From contig CAYWJB010000002.1 in assembly GCA_964458495.1 (NCBI GenBank), forward strand, positions 325,388 to 389,387: 64,000 bases of DNA, in the 5' to 3' direction. A program made the translations under genes and the position numbers. Positions 27,031 through 36,180 of this stretch are shown here, piece by piece. The stretch's first letter is position 1; each line of letters opens with the position of its first letter. Under the pieces are notes generated by a model. That model made no database searches. It saw only the letters and a list, made by a program, of their open reading frames with translations, and was not told the origin of the DNA. This DNA comes from JANWVO01 sp964458495. Lineage in GTDB: Bacteria; Acidobacteriota; Terriglobia; Bryobacterales; Bryobacteraceae.

Positions 27031-28100
27031 GCTTCGTCTGCTTCAAACAGGGACAGCCAGCGCTCGACGGGCGCGGGCGGAACGGATGCCAGAGCGAGGT
27101 TCTCCTCGACGTGGGAGAGCGAACTCATGCCGGCGAGAGCCGTGGTGACGCCCGGCGCGGAGCGGGCGAACTGGAGGGCGCGCTGCGCGTCGGTCCAGCA
27201 TTCGGGGAAGGCTTCCCGCAGGCGTCCGGGCAGCGAGGAGGCGAGACGTCCCTGAAGGAGCGGGGCGCTGGCGATGACAGTGATGCCGAGGCGGGCTGCG
27301 AGTTCGAGCACAGTGGCGTGGTTTGGCGGCTCGCCCTGGTGGGCGCGGGTGAAGGCTTCCGGCATGGCGAGATTGAAGGGGAGCTGGACGAAGCGGAAGT
27401 GGCAGTCCTCGCCGGCGGCTTCCCGGGCGATGGCGGCGACGCGCGGCAGGCTGAGGCGCAGGTCGGAGTCCTGGCGGAGGCGGAGCCCGTCCCAGGTGGC
27501 GATTCCGTAAGCGGCGATGCGGCCTTCCAGGCAGAGGCGCTCGAGAAGGGCGAAGGCGGCGCGGAGGCGATGTTCAAAGACGTCGCGGGAGACGAAGCGG
27601 AGCTGCGTTTCGGGATTGTGCAGGTAGAGGACATCGATGGTTTCGAGGGAGAGGTTGGAGAGGCTGCGGCCGATCTGGTCCTCGAGAAACGGCGGCGCGA
27701 GGCAGTGCATGCGCCCGGCGACATCGGCTGAATCCAGAAGGCGCTCCGGGATGGCGCCGGGCGTCAGAAAGCCGGCCTTCGTGCAGACGAGGATCTCGTC
27801 GCGCGAAGCGGCGCCGGAGTCGAAGAGCGAACGCAGGGCCTGGCCCACGGATCGCTCCGAGCGCTGGTGACGGTAGTTGATGGCGGTATCGATCACGTTG
27901 ACGCCCGAAGCCAACGCGGCGCGGACGGCGGCCGCATAACGCTCGTCGTCTTCTTCGGTGGGCTCGCCGAGATAGGTGCCGATGCCGATGGAGGAAAGCA
28001 GGCAACCCTGCGCGAGGCGGTAAAAGCCGGCGGCGGAGGCTTCCGGAAAGCGGCCCGCGAAGCGGCGGGCGCCTTCGGCAGTCAGGTGTGTGGCGGGCAC
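27027..28100 (-). CDS. Aldo/keto reductase
   Basis: This 357-residue TIM-barrel oxidoreductase shows the AKR marks: IGIGTYLGEP, GVNVIDTAINYRHQRSERSVG with the catalytic aspartate and tyrosine, then the lysine in VCTKAGFL and the histidine in VLYLHNPE. NADPH-dependent carbonyl reduction is expected; the substrate is unknown. The frame is open upstream to 28352, but that part lies across the divergent acyltransferase gene, so I start at GTG 28100 (M-PATHLTAEG), with moderate certainty. It overlaps the UvrC-like gene by 4 bases. Confidence 0.8.
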   Translation of the reverse strand: MPATHLTAEGARRFAGRFPEASAAGFYRLAQGCLLSSIGIGTYLGEPTEEDDERYAAAVRAALASGVNVIDTAINYRHQRSERSVGQALRSLFDSGAASRDEILVCTKAGFLTPGAIPERLLDSADVAGRMHCLAPPFLEDQIGRSLSNLSLETIDVLYLHNPETQLRFVSRDVFEHRLRAAFALLERLCLEGRIAAYGIATWDGLRLRQDSDLRLSLPRVAAIAREAAGEDCHFRFVQLPFNLAMPEAFTRAHQGEPPNHATVLELAARLGITVIASAPLLQGRLASSLPGRLREAFPECWTDAQRALQFARSAPGVTTALAGMSSLSHVEENLALASVPPAPVERWLSLFEADEA

Positions 28101-28180
28101 CCTTCGATTGTAACGGCGGGGCGGCAGGGTGTCGTACACTTGCGATAACGTGGCGCGGGGCGCCGCGAAGAAGAGGTGCG

Positions 28181-30325
28181 ATGCTGCGACTGGCGATCCG
28201 TGCGCTGCTGCGCTTGCTGTACCGGCTGGAGGTGGCGGGCGAGCCGCCGCGTGGCGGGCGGGGGCTGGTGATCGCGAACCACCAATCGTTCCTGGACGCG
28301 CCGATCCTGTGGTCGATGCTGCCGCGGGACGCGCTGTGGCTGGTGCATTCACAGGTGATGGAGCAGTGGGTGTTCCGGTTTCTGCTGAGGGCGGCGGACT
28401 ACATCGTGATCGACGTGACCCGGCCGCTGGGGCTGAAGGATGCCATTGCAGCGCTGGAGAGCGGCAGGACGGTGGTGGTGTTCCCGGAAGGCCGCGTCAC
28501 GGTGACCGGCACGCTGATGAAGATCTACGACGGCCCGGCGTTCATTGCAGCGAAGACCGAAGCGCCGGTGACGGTTGCGGCGATCGAGGGGGCGGCGCGG
28601 GCGCGCGGGTTCACGCGCATGAAGGGCGATTATCCGGTGACATGGCTGCCGAAGATCCGCGTGACGTGGTTCGACCCCGTGGTGATCCGGATGCCGCAGG
28701 GGCGTTCGGGGCGTGAAAGGCGGCGGGCGGCCAGCGAAGAGATGCGGCGGCTGCTGGTGCGCTCGGTGTGCCTGGCGAAGCGGAAGCGGAGCCTGTGGGA
28801 GGCGTTCCTGGGGGCGGTGGAGATTTTCGGGCGCGGGCGGGAGATGGTGGAGGACGCGGCGGGGACGCGGATGACCTACGGGCGGCTGCTGAGAGGGGCG
28901 CTGGCGCTGGGCCGGCTGGCGTCGAAATTCACCGAAGAGGGCGAGTGTGTCGGAGTGCTGATGCCGAATGCGGCGGCGACGCTGGCCCTGGTGCTGGGGC
29001 TGATGAGCCGGAAGCGCGTGCCGGCAATGCTGAACTTCACGGCGGGCGTGGAAGGGATGCAGAGCGCGGTGCGCGCGGCACAGGTGAAAACGGTCGTCAC
29101 GTCGAGGACGTTTCTGGAGCGGGCGAAGCTGGAAGAAACGGCGGGAAGGCTGGAGGGTGTGCGTCTGGTGCTGCTCGAGGACCTGCGGGCGCAGCTGACG
29201 CCGGCCGACAAGCTGTGGCTGGTGCTGTTCGGGCTGCGCGCGCCAAGGGCGGCGTCGAGGCGGGCGGCGCCGGAGGAGGCAGCGGCGGTCCTGTTCACCT
29301 CAGGCAGCGAGGGAAAGCCGAAGGGCGTGGTGTTGAGCCACTGGTCGATCCTGAGCGACATCGAGCAGGCGCTGGCGGTGCTGGACGTCTCGCCTGCCGA
29401 CAAGATCTTTTCGGCGATGCCCGTGTTTCACAGCTTCGGGTTGATGGCAGGGTTCCTGCTGCCCGTGGTGAGCGGGATCCGCGTGTATTTGTATCCGACA
29501 CCGCTGCATTACGCGGTGATTCCCGAGCTGTTCTACGACCGGGACGCGACGGTGATGTTCGCCACGCCGACATTTCTGAAGCACTACGCGAAGCGGGCGC
29601 ACCCGTACGATTTCCGCCGCACGCGGCTGTTGGTGGCGGGCGCGGAGAAGCTGACGGCGGAGGTGGAACAAACCTGGATGGAGAAGTTCGGCCTGCGCGT
29701 GTACGAAGGCTACGGAGCCACGGAGTGTTCGCCGGTCATCAGTGTGAACACGCCCATGCGGGCGCGGAGAGGCACGGTGGGCGAGCCGCTGCCGTTGATG
29801 GAAACGAGGCTGGAACCGGTGGAAGGGCTGGAGGAGGGCGGGATGCTGCATGTGCGGGGCCCCAACGTGATGCTCGGCTATTTGCGGGAGAGCCGTCCGG
29901 GAGTGCTGGAGCCGCCGCACTCGGCATTCGGTGCAGGATGGTACGCGACGGGGGACCTGGCGGTGATCCAGGACGGCTTCGTCCGGCTGCTGGGACGGCT
30001 GAAGAGATTTGCGAAGGTGGCCGGCGAGATGATTGCGCTGGAACTGCCGGAGCGGATTGCGGAGCGGGCGTCGCCGAAGCACCTGCACGCCGCGGTGGCG
30101 CGGCCGGATCCGGCCCGGGGAGAGGTGATCGTGCTGGCGACGGAGGACGCCGGGCTGGGGCGGGAGGCGTTGCAGGAAGCGGCGCGGGCGATGGGAGCGC
30201 CTGAGCTGGCGCTGCCGCGGCGAATCGTACACATGGAGAAGCTGCCGCTATTGGGTACAGGGAAGCTGGATTATCCGCGGATCGCCGCGATGGTGGAGGA
30301 GTCGCTTGCCGGAAAGCGCGATTGA
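28181..30325 (+). CDS. Aas-like acyltransferase/acyl-ACP (acyl-CoA) ligase fusion
   Basis: This 714-residue protein has two parts. The N-terminal 200 residues are a PlsC-type acyltransferase with IANHQSFLDAP (H34-x4-D39) and VVFPEGRVTVTG. From about 210 on is an AMP-forming ligase: FTSGSEGKPKGVVLSH, VYEGYGATECSPV, YATGDLA and the late lysine region GTGKLDYPRI. This is the architecture of E. coli Aas, which re-acylates lysophosphatidylethanolamine. It is followed by an MFS carrier, just as E. coli aas neighbours the lysophospholipid carrier lplT, then by an aminotransferase and a GNAT. The chemistry may therefore be lysolipid repair or synthesis of an acylated amino compound. Confidence 0.85.
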   Translation: MLRLAIRALLRLLYRLEVAGEPPRGGRGLVIANHQSFLDAPILWSMLPRDALWLVHSQVMEQWVFRFLLRAADYIVIDVTRPLGLKDAIAALESGRTVVVFPEGRVTVTGTLMKIYDGPAFIAAKTEAPVTVAAIEGAARARGFTRMKGDYPVTWLPKIRVTWFDPVVIRMPQGRSGRERRRAASEEMRRLLVRSVCLAKRKRSLWEAFLGAVEIFGRGREMVEDAAGTRMTYGRLLRGALALGRLASKFTEEGECVGVLMPNAAATLALVLGLMSRKRVPAMLNFTAGVEGMQSAVRAAQVKTVVTSRTFLERAKLEETAGRLEGVRLVLLEDLRAQLTPADKLWLVLFGLRAPRAASRRAAPEEAAAVLFTSGSEGKPKGVVLSHWSILSDIEQALAVLDVSPADKIFSAMPVFHSFGLMAGFLLPVVSGIRVYLYPTPLHYAVIPELFYDRDATVMFATPTFLKHYAKRAHPYDFRRTRLLVAGAEKLTAEVEQTWMEKFGLRVYEGYGATECSPVISVNTPMRARRGTVGEPLPLMETRLEPVEGLEEGGMLHVRGPNVMLGYLRESRPGVLEPPHSAFGAGWYATGDLAVIQDGFVRLLGRLKRFAKVAGEMIALELPERIAERASPKHLHAAVARPDPARGEVIVLATEDAGLGREALQEAARAMGAPELALPRRIVHMEKLPLLGTGKLDYPRIAAMVEESLAGKRD

Positions 30326-31622
30326 GGCTGGCCATAGCGCGAAGGAACAGCGCGCCTGGTACATGTACGACTTCGCCAACTCGGCGTTTTCGTCGACAGT
30401 GGTGACGCTTTTCCTGGGGCCCTATCTGACGGCTCTGGCCAAGGCGGCGGCGGATGCGGACGGGATGGTGCGCCCGCTGGGCATCGCCGTGGACGCGAGG
30501 AGTTACTGGAGCTACCTGATCTCGCTCTCCGTGGTGAGCCAGGTGGCGGTTTTGCCGGTGGTCGGGGCTGTGGCGGACGCGAGCCGCAACAAGAAGCGGA
30601 TCCTCGGCGCTCTGGCTTACACCGGGGCTGCGGCGACGGTGGCGATGTTCGCGCTGACCGGGGAAATGTACCTGCTGGGCGGAGCGCTGTTCCTGGTGGC
30701 GAACCTGGCGTTCGGGGCGTCCATCGTCGTGTACAACAGCTTCCTGAACGACATTGCGCCGCCGGAGGAACGCGATGCTGTGTCGAGCCGGGGTTGGGGG
30801 ATCGGCTACCTCGGCGGCGGGCTGCTGCTGGGACTGAACCTGCTGTTGTATCAACAGGCGCCGCGTCTGGGGCTGGACGAGGCGATGGCGGTCCGGATCA
30901 GCCTGGGATCCGCGGGAGCCTGGTGGGCGTTTTTCACGGTGATTCCGATGATGGGGCTCAAGGCGAGGGGCGCGGCGCATGCGGCGGAGCGCGCGGTATG
31001 GAAGAGCGGCTTCACGCAGCTCGGCAGGACTCTGCACAGCCTGAGCCGCTACCGGCAGGCGCTGCTGTTTCTGGCGGCGTACCTTTTGTACAACGACGCG
31101 ATCCAGGCGGTCATCACTTTGTCGGGCCAGTTTGGGGCGGACCACCTGAAGATGCCGATGGGAGACCTGACGATGGCCATCCTGATGGTGCAGTTCGTGG
31201 CGTTCGGAGGGGCGCTGGCGTTTCAGAGAATCGCAGAAAAGCTGGGAGCGTACCGGACGGTGATGGCGAGTCTTTTCGTGTGGACGGCGCTGATGTGCGG
31301 TGTATTCTTCATCCGCGATTCCGGGGATTTCTTCGTAGCGGCGGCCCTGGTGGCGCTGGTGATGGGCGGCACGCAGGCGCTGAGCCGCTCGCTCTTTTCG
31401 GTGATGATCCCGAAAGGAAAAGAGGCGGAGTATTTCTCCCTGTATGAGATCAGCGACAAGGGAACGAGCTGGCTGGCGCCGCTGATTTTCGGCCTGGCCC
31501 TGCAATTCACGGGCAGCTACGAGTGGGCGGTGGCGAGCCTGATCGTGTTCTTTGCGGCGGGCATCCTGGTGCTGGCGCGGGTGGACGTGCGGCAGGGGAT
31601 GAAGGAGGCGGAGCAGGCGTGA
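30306..31622 (+). CDS. MFS transporter, UMF1/Atg22-like
   Basis: This 438-residue carrier has about twelve hydrophobic helices and the UMF1-type N-terminus AWYMYDFANSAFSSTVVT, followed by VGAVADASRNKKR at the position of the MFS loop 2-3 motif. It starts at TTG 30306, inside the Aas-like gene, and its stop overlaps the aminotransferase start, so all four genes are coupled. The substrate is unknown; the position suggests a lipid or amphipathic product of the neighbouring enzymes. Confidence 0.82.
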   Translation: MPESAIEAGHSAKEQRAWYMYDFANSAFSSTVVTLFLGPYLTALAKAAADADGMVRPLGIAVDARSYWSYLISLSVVSQVAVLPVVGAVADASRNKKRILGALAYTGAAATVAMFALTGEMYLLGGALFLVANLAFGASIVVYNSFLNDIAPPEERDAVSSRGWGIGYLGGGLLLGLNLLLYQQAPRLGLDEAMAVRISLGSAGAWWAFFTVIPMMGLKARGAAHAAERAVWKSGFTQLGRTLHSLSRYRQALLFLAAYLLYNDAIQAVITLSGQFGADHLKMPMGDLTMAILMVQFVAFGGALAFQRIAEKLGAYRTVMASLFVWTALMCGVFFIRDSGDFFVAAALVALVMGGTQALSRSLFSVMIPKGKEAEYFSLYEISDKGTSWLAPLIFGLALQFTGSYEWAVASLIVFFAAGILVLARVDVRQGMKEAEQA

Positions 31623-32689
31623 CGAAGGCGCAGGCGTATCACGGCGGGGCGTCCTTCGAGGCAATCGGGGTGGACCTGACGCACCTGGAACGTTCCAGGG
31701 AGGTGGTGACGGCGGATGTGCTGGACGCCTGGTTCGACCCGGCGCCGGAGGTTCTGGAGACTCTGCGGCGGCACCTGGCGTTCCTGGTGAAGAGCTCACC
31801 GCCGAGCCATGCCGAAGGGTTCGTCGAGGAGGTGGCGCGGCGGCGGGGAGTGCCACGGGAGAGCGTGCTGGCGGGCGCAGGCTCGTCAAGCCTGCTGTTC
31901 GCATGTCTTCCCAGGATGCTGGCCCCGGGGCGGAAGGTGCTGGTGCTGGATCCGATGTACGGCGAGTACGAGCACCTGGCGGGGACGCTGCTGGGCTGCC
32001 CGCTCGCGCGGCTGGAGCTGCGCGAGGAGGACGCATTTGCCTTGCGGCTGGAGGCGCTGGAAGAGCTGGTGCAACTTGAGCGCCCGCAGGCGGTGCTGCT
32101 GGTAAACCCGAACAACCCGACGGGCCGGTACTGGCCCGGGGAGAGGGTGCTGGAGCTGGCGGAAGCCGCGGGCGAGGAGACGCTTGTGGTTGTGGACGAG
32201 ACGTACCTGGAGTATGCGGGCGAGGGGCTTTCTCTCGAGCCCGAGGCGGCGCGGCGGCCGAACCTCGCGGTGGTGAAGTCCATGTCGAAGGTGTACGCGC
32301 TCAGCGGAGTGCGCGCCGGTTATATGGTGGTGCACCCTGACCGGGCCGAGGAACTCGGCCAATGGCTGCCTCCCTGGCCGGTGGGGCTGCTTTCGCAGGC
32401 GGCGGCGATGGAGGCGCTGCGCCATCCGGATTACTACCGGGCGAAATACGAGGAGACGCGGGCGCTGCGGGAAGAGTTCAGGCGCGCCGTCCGGCACCTG
32501 AATCCGCTGGAATCAGACGCGAATTTCTTTCTGATCCGCCCGGCGCGGCCGGCGGAGCTGGCGGCGCGGCTGAGAGGGGAGGGGATTTATTTGCGCGAGT
32601 TTTTCAGCGGCCCCCTGGCGGGCCGGTACCTGCGAATCGCGGTAAGATCTCGGGAAGAAAACGTCAGAATGGCCGAGGCAATGCGGTGA
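31619..32689 (+). CDS. PLP aminotransferase, HisC/CobD-like
   Basis: This 356-residue fold-type I enzyme has VNPNNPTG, DETYLEYAGEG and the Schiff-base lysine in SMSKVYALSGVRAGYMV, the layout of histidinol-phosphate aminotransferases and the related threonine-phosphate decarboxylase CobD. No histidine or cobalamin gene is near, so a different amine or amino acid substrate is likely. It begins at GTG 31619, overlapping the MFS stop, and ends overlapping the GNAT start, which ties it to the acyl-ligase set. Confidence 0.82.
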   Translation: MTKAQAYHGGASFEAIGVDLTHLERSREVVTADVLDAWFDPAPEVLETLRRHLAFLVKSSPPSHAEGFVEEVARRRGVPRESVLAGAGSSSLLFACLPRMLAPGRKVLVLDPMYGEYEHLAGTLLGCPLARLELREEDAFALRLEALEELVQLERPQAVLLVNPNNPTGRYWPGERVLELAEAAGEETLVVVDETYLEYAGEGLSLEPEAARRPNLAVVKSMSKVYALSGVRAGYMVVHPDRAEELGQWLPPWPVGLLSQAAAMEALRHPDYYRAKYEETRALREEFRRAVRHLNPLESDANFFLIRPARPAELAARLRGEGIYLREFFSGPLAGRYLRIAVRSREENVRMAEAMR

Positions 32690-33240
32690 GATTCGTTTAC
32701 CGGCTGGCGCAGAGTGAAGAGGATTATGAGAAGCTTCGAAGACTGAATCACGCGGCATTTGCGGAGGAACTCGGGCAGCACCCACGACGGGAGGACGGGC
32801 GGCTGGAGGACCGGTTCGAGGCGAAAAGCCGGTATCTGCTGGCCCTGCATGGAGAGCGGCTGGCAGCGATGGTGTGCTGGTCGATGGAGCGGCCGTTCTC
32901 GGTGGAGTCGCGCCTGAAGGACGCGAGCGTGCTGGACGGCCTGCCGCAGCCGCTGTGCGAGGTGAGGCTGCTGGCGGTGGCGAAGAGTTACCGGAACACT
33001 GCGGTGTTTGCAGGTCTGCTGGCGCGGCTGCTGGAGGAGCTGCGAGCAGCCGGCGCCGGGACGCTGCTGATTTCCGGCGTGGAAGAGCGCGTGGGCATGT
33101 ACGAGCGGATGGGATTCGGGGCGCTGGGACCGGCGGTGCCGCAGGGAGCGGCGCGGTTCGTTCCCATGGCACTGCGGCTGGACGGGCTGCCGGAGCGGAT
33201 CGAAAGAGAGGCGCAGAAGGTTCAGCGGCGGATCTCCTGA
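32686..33240 (+). CDS. GNAT N-acyltransferase, FeeM-like
   Basis: This 184-residue protein has a GNAT core: LLALHGERLAAMVCWS, then CEVRLLAVAKSYRNTAVFAG, where the acyl-CoA loop sits, and late VGMYERMGFGALGPAVPQGA. The overall layout resembles N-acyl amino acid synthases of the FeeM group and LuxI-like acyltransferases, which use acyl-ACP. That would fit an operon with an acyl-ACP ligase. It starts at GTG 32686, overlapping the aminotransferase stop. Its last 19 bases overlap the convergent ABC transporter gene. Confidence 0.65.
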   Translation: MRFVYRLAQSEEDYEKLRRLNHAAFAEELGQHPRREDGRLEDRFEAKSRYLLALHGERLAAMVCWSMERPFSVESRLKDASVLDGLPQPLCEVRLLAVAKSYRNTAVFAGLLARLLEELRAAGAGTLLISGVEERVGMYERMGFGALGPAVPQGAARFVPMALRLDGLPERIEREAQKVQRRIS

Positions 33241-35039
33241 TCCTTGTACTGGAGCTGATAGAGCTTCCAATAGATGCCGCGGAGGGCGAGCAGTTCCTGG
33301 TGGGTGCCGGTCTCGCGGAGCTGCCCCTTGTGCATGACGAAAATGCGGTGGGCGCGCTGGATGGTGGAGAGGCGGTGGGCGATGATGATGGACGTGCGGC
33401 CCTCGACCATGTTTTCCAGAGCCTCGCGCACGCGGAGTTCAGTCTCGGTGTCAACGCTGGAGGTGGCCTCGTCGAGGATCAAGTAGACGGGGTCGTGGGC
33501 GAGCGCACGGGCGAAGCTGATGAGCTGCTTCTGGCCGGTGGAGAGCCCGGCGCCGCGTTCCCAGACCGGATGCTCGAAGCGGGCGGGGAGGTCCTCGACG
33601 AAGTCCAGCAGGTTCACCTGTTCGGCGGCGAGATGGATGGCGTCGTCGGTGACGTGGGAGGAGCCGAGGCGGATGTTGTCGGCGATGGTGCCGGTGAAGA
33701 GGGTAGGATCCTGGAGAACTACGCCGAAGCGCCGGCGCAGGTCGCGCGGGTCGAACTCGCGGATATCGATGCCGCCAATGCGGATTGCGCCGCGCTGGAC
33801 GTCATAGAAGCGCAATAGCAGGTTGGTCAGGGTGGTCTTGCCGGCGCCGGTGTGGCCGACGACGGCGATGACCTCGCCCGGATGGATGGTGAAGGAGACG
33901 TCGCGCAGGACCCACTCCTCGTCCTTGTAGGCGAACCAGACGTGGTCGAATTCGATGGGCGCGGTGGACGAGGGGAAGGGGCGCGGGGCGGGCGGGGCAA
34001 GGATGGCAGGGCGGGTGTCGAGCAGATGGAAAATGCGCTCGGCGGCCGCGAGCGCCGCCTGGAGGATGTTGTAGCGCTCGCTGAGATCCTGGATGGGGCG
34101 GAAGAGGCGCATCGCGTACTGAAAGAACGCGATGAGGATTCCGAGGGAAAGGGCGCTGCTGCGAACTTGCCAGCCGCCGGCGACGAGCAGGGAGGCGATG
34201 GTGACGACGCTGATGAATTCGACTGATGGATAGAACCAGCCATAGGCGCGGATGGCATCGAAGTAAGCGTCGCGGTGGGCGGCATTGACGCCGGCGAAGT
34301 CGCGGGCGGCGCGGGCCTCGCGGTTGTAGAGCTGGAGAACAGCGATTCCCGACACGTGCTCCTGGAGAAAGCTGTTGATGCGGGCCACGGCGGCGCGGAT
34401 CCGGCGGTTGCTCGACTGCACGGCGCGGCGGAAGAGCACGGTGACGAGAAAGACAGCGGGCAGGGCGAAGACCATGAGGAGCGTGAGCGGCGGACTCAAC
34501 CGGAGCATGGCCGCAAGGATGAAGGCGACGACGAGCGCGTCGCCGAGGAGGGAGACAAGGCCGGAGGCGAAGAGTTCGTTGAGGGCGTCGACGTCGCTGG
34601 TGACGCGAGTGACGAGGCGGCCGACGGGGTTGGAGTCGAAGAACCGGAGCTCCAGCTTGTGGAGGTGCTGCAGGATGCGGCGGCGGAGCGAGAACATGGC
34701 CTGCTGGCCTGTCCACTGCATCAGCATCTGCTGCGAGAAGTCGAGCAGGAAACCGAGGACAAGAGTGGCGAGATAAATGAGCGAGATGGAGGCGATGCCG
34801 GCGACGGGAGCCGGCGGGAGGCGCTGTTCGAGCCACGGCAGTGTGGAGGAGGGGACGGGAGCCAGGTAGCGGTCGATGGCGATCTTCGTCAGCAGGGGAG
34901 CGAGGATCTGAATGGCGGAGTTGAGCAGGAGGCAGGCGAGGGCAAGCAGGACGTACGGCCACCAGGGGAGGACGAGGGAGAACAGGCGCCGGCTGAGACG
35001 GAGATCGAACGGCTTGTTGAGGGAGACCTCTTCCTGCAC
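33222..35039 (-). CDS. ABC exporter half-transporter (ABCB type)
   Basis: This 605-residue protein has a six-helix exporter domain (about 15-320) and an ATPase domain (about 360-595) with Walker A GHTGAGKTTL, Walker B YLILDEATSSVD and H-loop IAHRLST. The signature is LSTGQKQLISFARAL rather than the common LSGGQ, so it may sit in a homo- or heterodimer with altered ATP cycling. It begins with GTG 35039. Drug or lipid export is usual for the family; its cargo is unknown. It converges on the lipid-type operon before it and diverges from truB. Confidence 0.85.
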   Translation of the reverse strand: MQEEVSLNKPFDLRLSRRLFSLVLPWWPYVLLALACLLLNSAIQILAPLLTKIAIDRYLAPVPSSTLPWLEQRLPPAPVAGIASISLIYLATLVLGFLLDFSQQMLMQWTGQQAMFSLRRRILQHLHKLELRFFDSNPVGRLVTRVTSDVDALNELFASGLVSLLGDALVVAFILAAMLRLSPPLTLLMVFALPAVFLVTVLFRRAVQSSNRRIRAAVARINSFLQEHVSGIAVLQLYNREARAARDFAGVNAAHRDAYFDAIRAYGWFYPSVEFISVVTIASLLVAGGWQVRSSALSLGILIAFFQYAMRLFRPIQDLSERYNILQAALAAAERIFHLLDTRPAILAPPAPRPFPSSTAPIEFDHVWFAYKDEEWVLRDVSFTIHPGEVIAVVGHTGAGKTTLTNLLLRFYDVQRGAIRIGGIDIREFDPRDLRRRFGVVLQDPTLFTGTIADNIRLGSSHVTDDAIHLAAEQVNLLDFVEDLPARFEHPVWERGAGLSTGQKQLISFARALAHDPVYLILDEATSSVDTETELRVREALENMVEGRTSIIIAHRLSTIQRAHRIFVMHKGQLRETGTHQELLALRGIYWKLYQLQYKDQEIRR

Positions 35040-35152
35040 TCAGCATTCAGTGTAGCGGCTGGCGGGGCGGGGCTGCGGGAGAGGGGCTACAATGAAGGTT
35101 TGCGCGCGGCGCCGGGCGGCGCGAGGGTGCGCGAATCCGCAAGAACACCTGC

Positions 35153-36046
35153 ATGAACGAAACATTGAACGGGGCGATTGTCATCGACAAGCCCGCCGGA
35201 TGGACGTCGCACGACGTGGTAAACAGGGTGCGCCGGATCGCCGGAACCAGGAAAGTGGGGCATCTGGGAACGCTGGATCCCGCGGCGACGGGCGTGCTGC
35301 CGCTGCTGTTGAACCGGGCGACGAGGCTGGCGCAGTTCTTCAGCGCCGGGCAGAAGGTGTACGAGGGGGTGATCCGGTTCGGGTATGCGACCACCACTTA
35401 CGACGGCGAGGGCGAGCCGCTGGGCGAGGACCTCGCGCCCGAGCTGACCGCGGCGGACGTGGAACGCGCGCTGAAGCCGTTTCACGGAACCTTCTTGCAG
35501 ACACCGCCACCAGTTTCGGCGAAGAAGGTGGCGGGACGGCCGGCTTACGAGCTGGCCAGGAAACAGGTGGAATTCGAGCTGAAGCCGGTGGAAGTGACCG
35601 TTCACTCGGTGGAGGTGCTTGCGGTGGAGGGATGCCGGCTGAGGCTGCGCGTGCGCTGCAGCCCGGGTACGTACCTGCGGGCGATTGCGCACGAGGCGGG
35701 CCGGATCCTCGGCTGCGGGGCGTATCTGGAGTCCCTGCGAAGGACGGTTTCCGGGCCGTTCGGGGAGAGCCAGGCGAAGACGCTGGAGCAACTGGAAGAG
35801 CTGGTGCGGGAGGGGCGGCTGCGGGAGGCGCTGGTGCCGGCGCAGGAGTTGCTGCCGGAGTTTCCGGCGCAGGTGGTGGACACGATCACGGAGACGCAGA
35901 TCCGGCAGGGACGTGACTTCCGGGTGTCGCCTTTCCGCGGAGCGGGCGGGGCGAAGTACGTCAAGGCGGTGAACGGGCGCGGGGAGCTGGTGGCGATCGG
36001 CGAGGCGGCGATGCCGAACGTTTACCATCCGGTTGTCGTGCTATAG
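35153..36046 (+). CDS. truB: tRNA pseudouridine-55 synthase
   Basis: This 297-residue enzyme makes pseudouridine 55 in the T-loop of tRNAs. It has DKPAGWTSHDVVNRVR, the catalytic aspartate in GTLDPAATGVLPLL, YEGVIRFGYATTTYDGEG and RVRCSPGTYLRAIAHEAG. Length is typical. Unlike many bacteria, no rbfA or infB is adjacent; an inverted repeat directly follows the stop and probably ends the transcript. Confidence 0.95.
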   Translation: MNETLNGAIVIDKPAGWTSHDVVNRVRRIAGTRKVGHLGTLDPAATGVLPLLLNRATRLAQFFSAGQKVYEGVIRFGYATTTYDGEGEPLGEDLAPELTAADVERALKPFHGTFLQTPPPVSAKKVAGRPAYELARKQVEFELKPVEVTVHSVEVLAVEGCRLRLRVRCSPGTYLRAIAHEAGRILGCGAYLESLRRTVSGPFGESQAKTLEQLEELVREGRLREALVPAQELLPEFPAQVVDTITETQIRQGRDFRVSPFRGAGGAKYVKAVNGRGELVAIGEAAMPNVYHPVVVL

Positions 36047-36069
36047 AACATTTCCGCCACGGAATGTTT
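36047..36069 (+). terminator. Probable terminator after truB
   Basis: AACATTTCCG and CGGAATGTT form a short stem with one bulged base, right after the truB stop, followed by a few T residues. It is a reasonable, not strong, intrinsic terminator. The rest of the gap to 36181 shows no gene. Confidence 0.4.
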
Positions 36070-36180
36070 CGCCAGGAAACGCCTCTGCGCAGGCTGAAAC
36101 CCGCAGGGCGGTGTTGTTCCGCTGGCCGGGAGTGTGGAAATCCGGCCTCCCGGAGCGAAGCGCGAAGGGCGCGACGCGGA

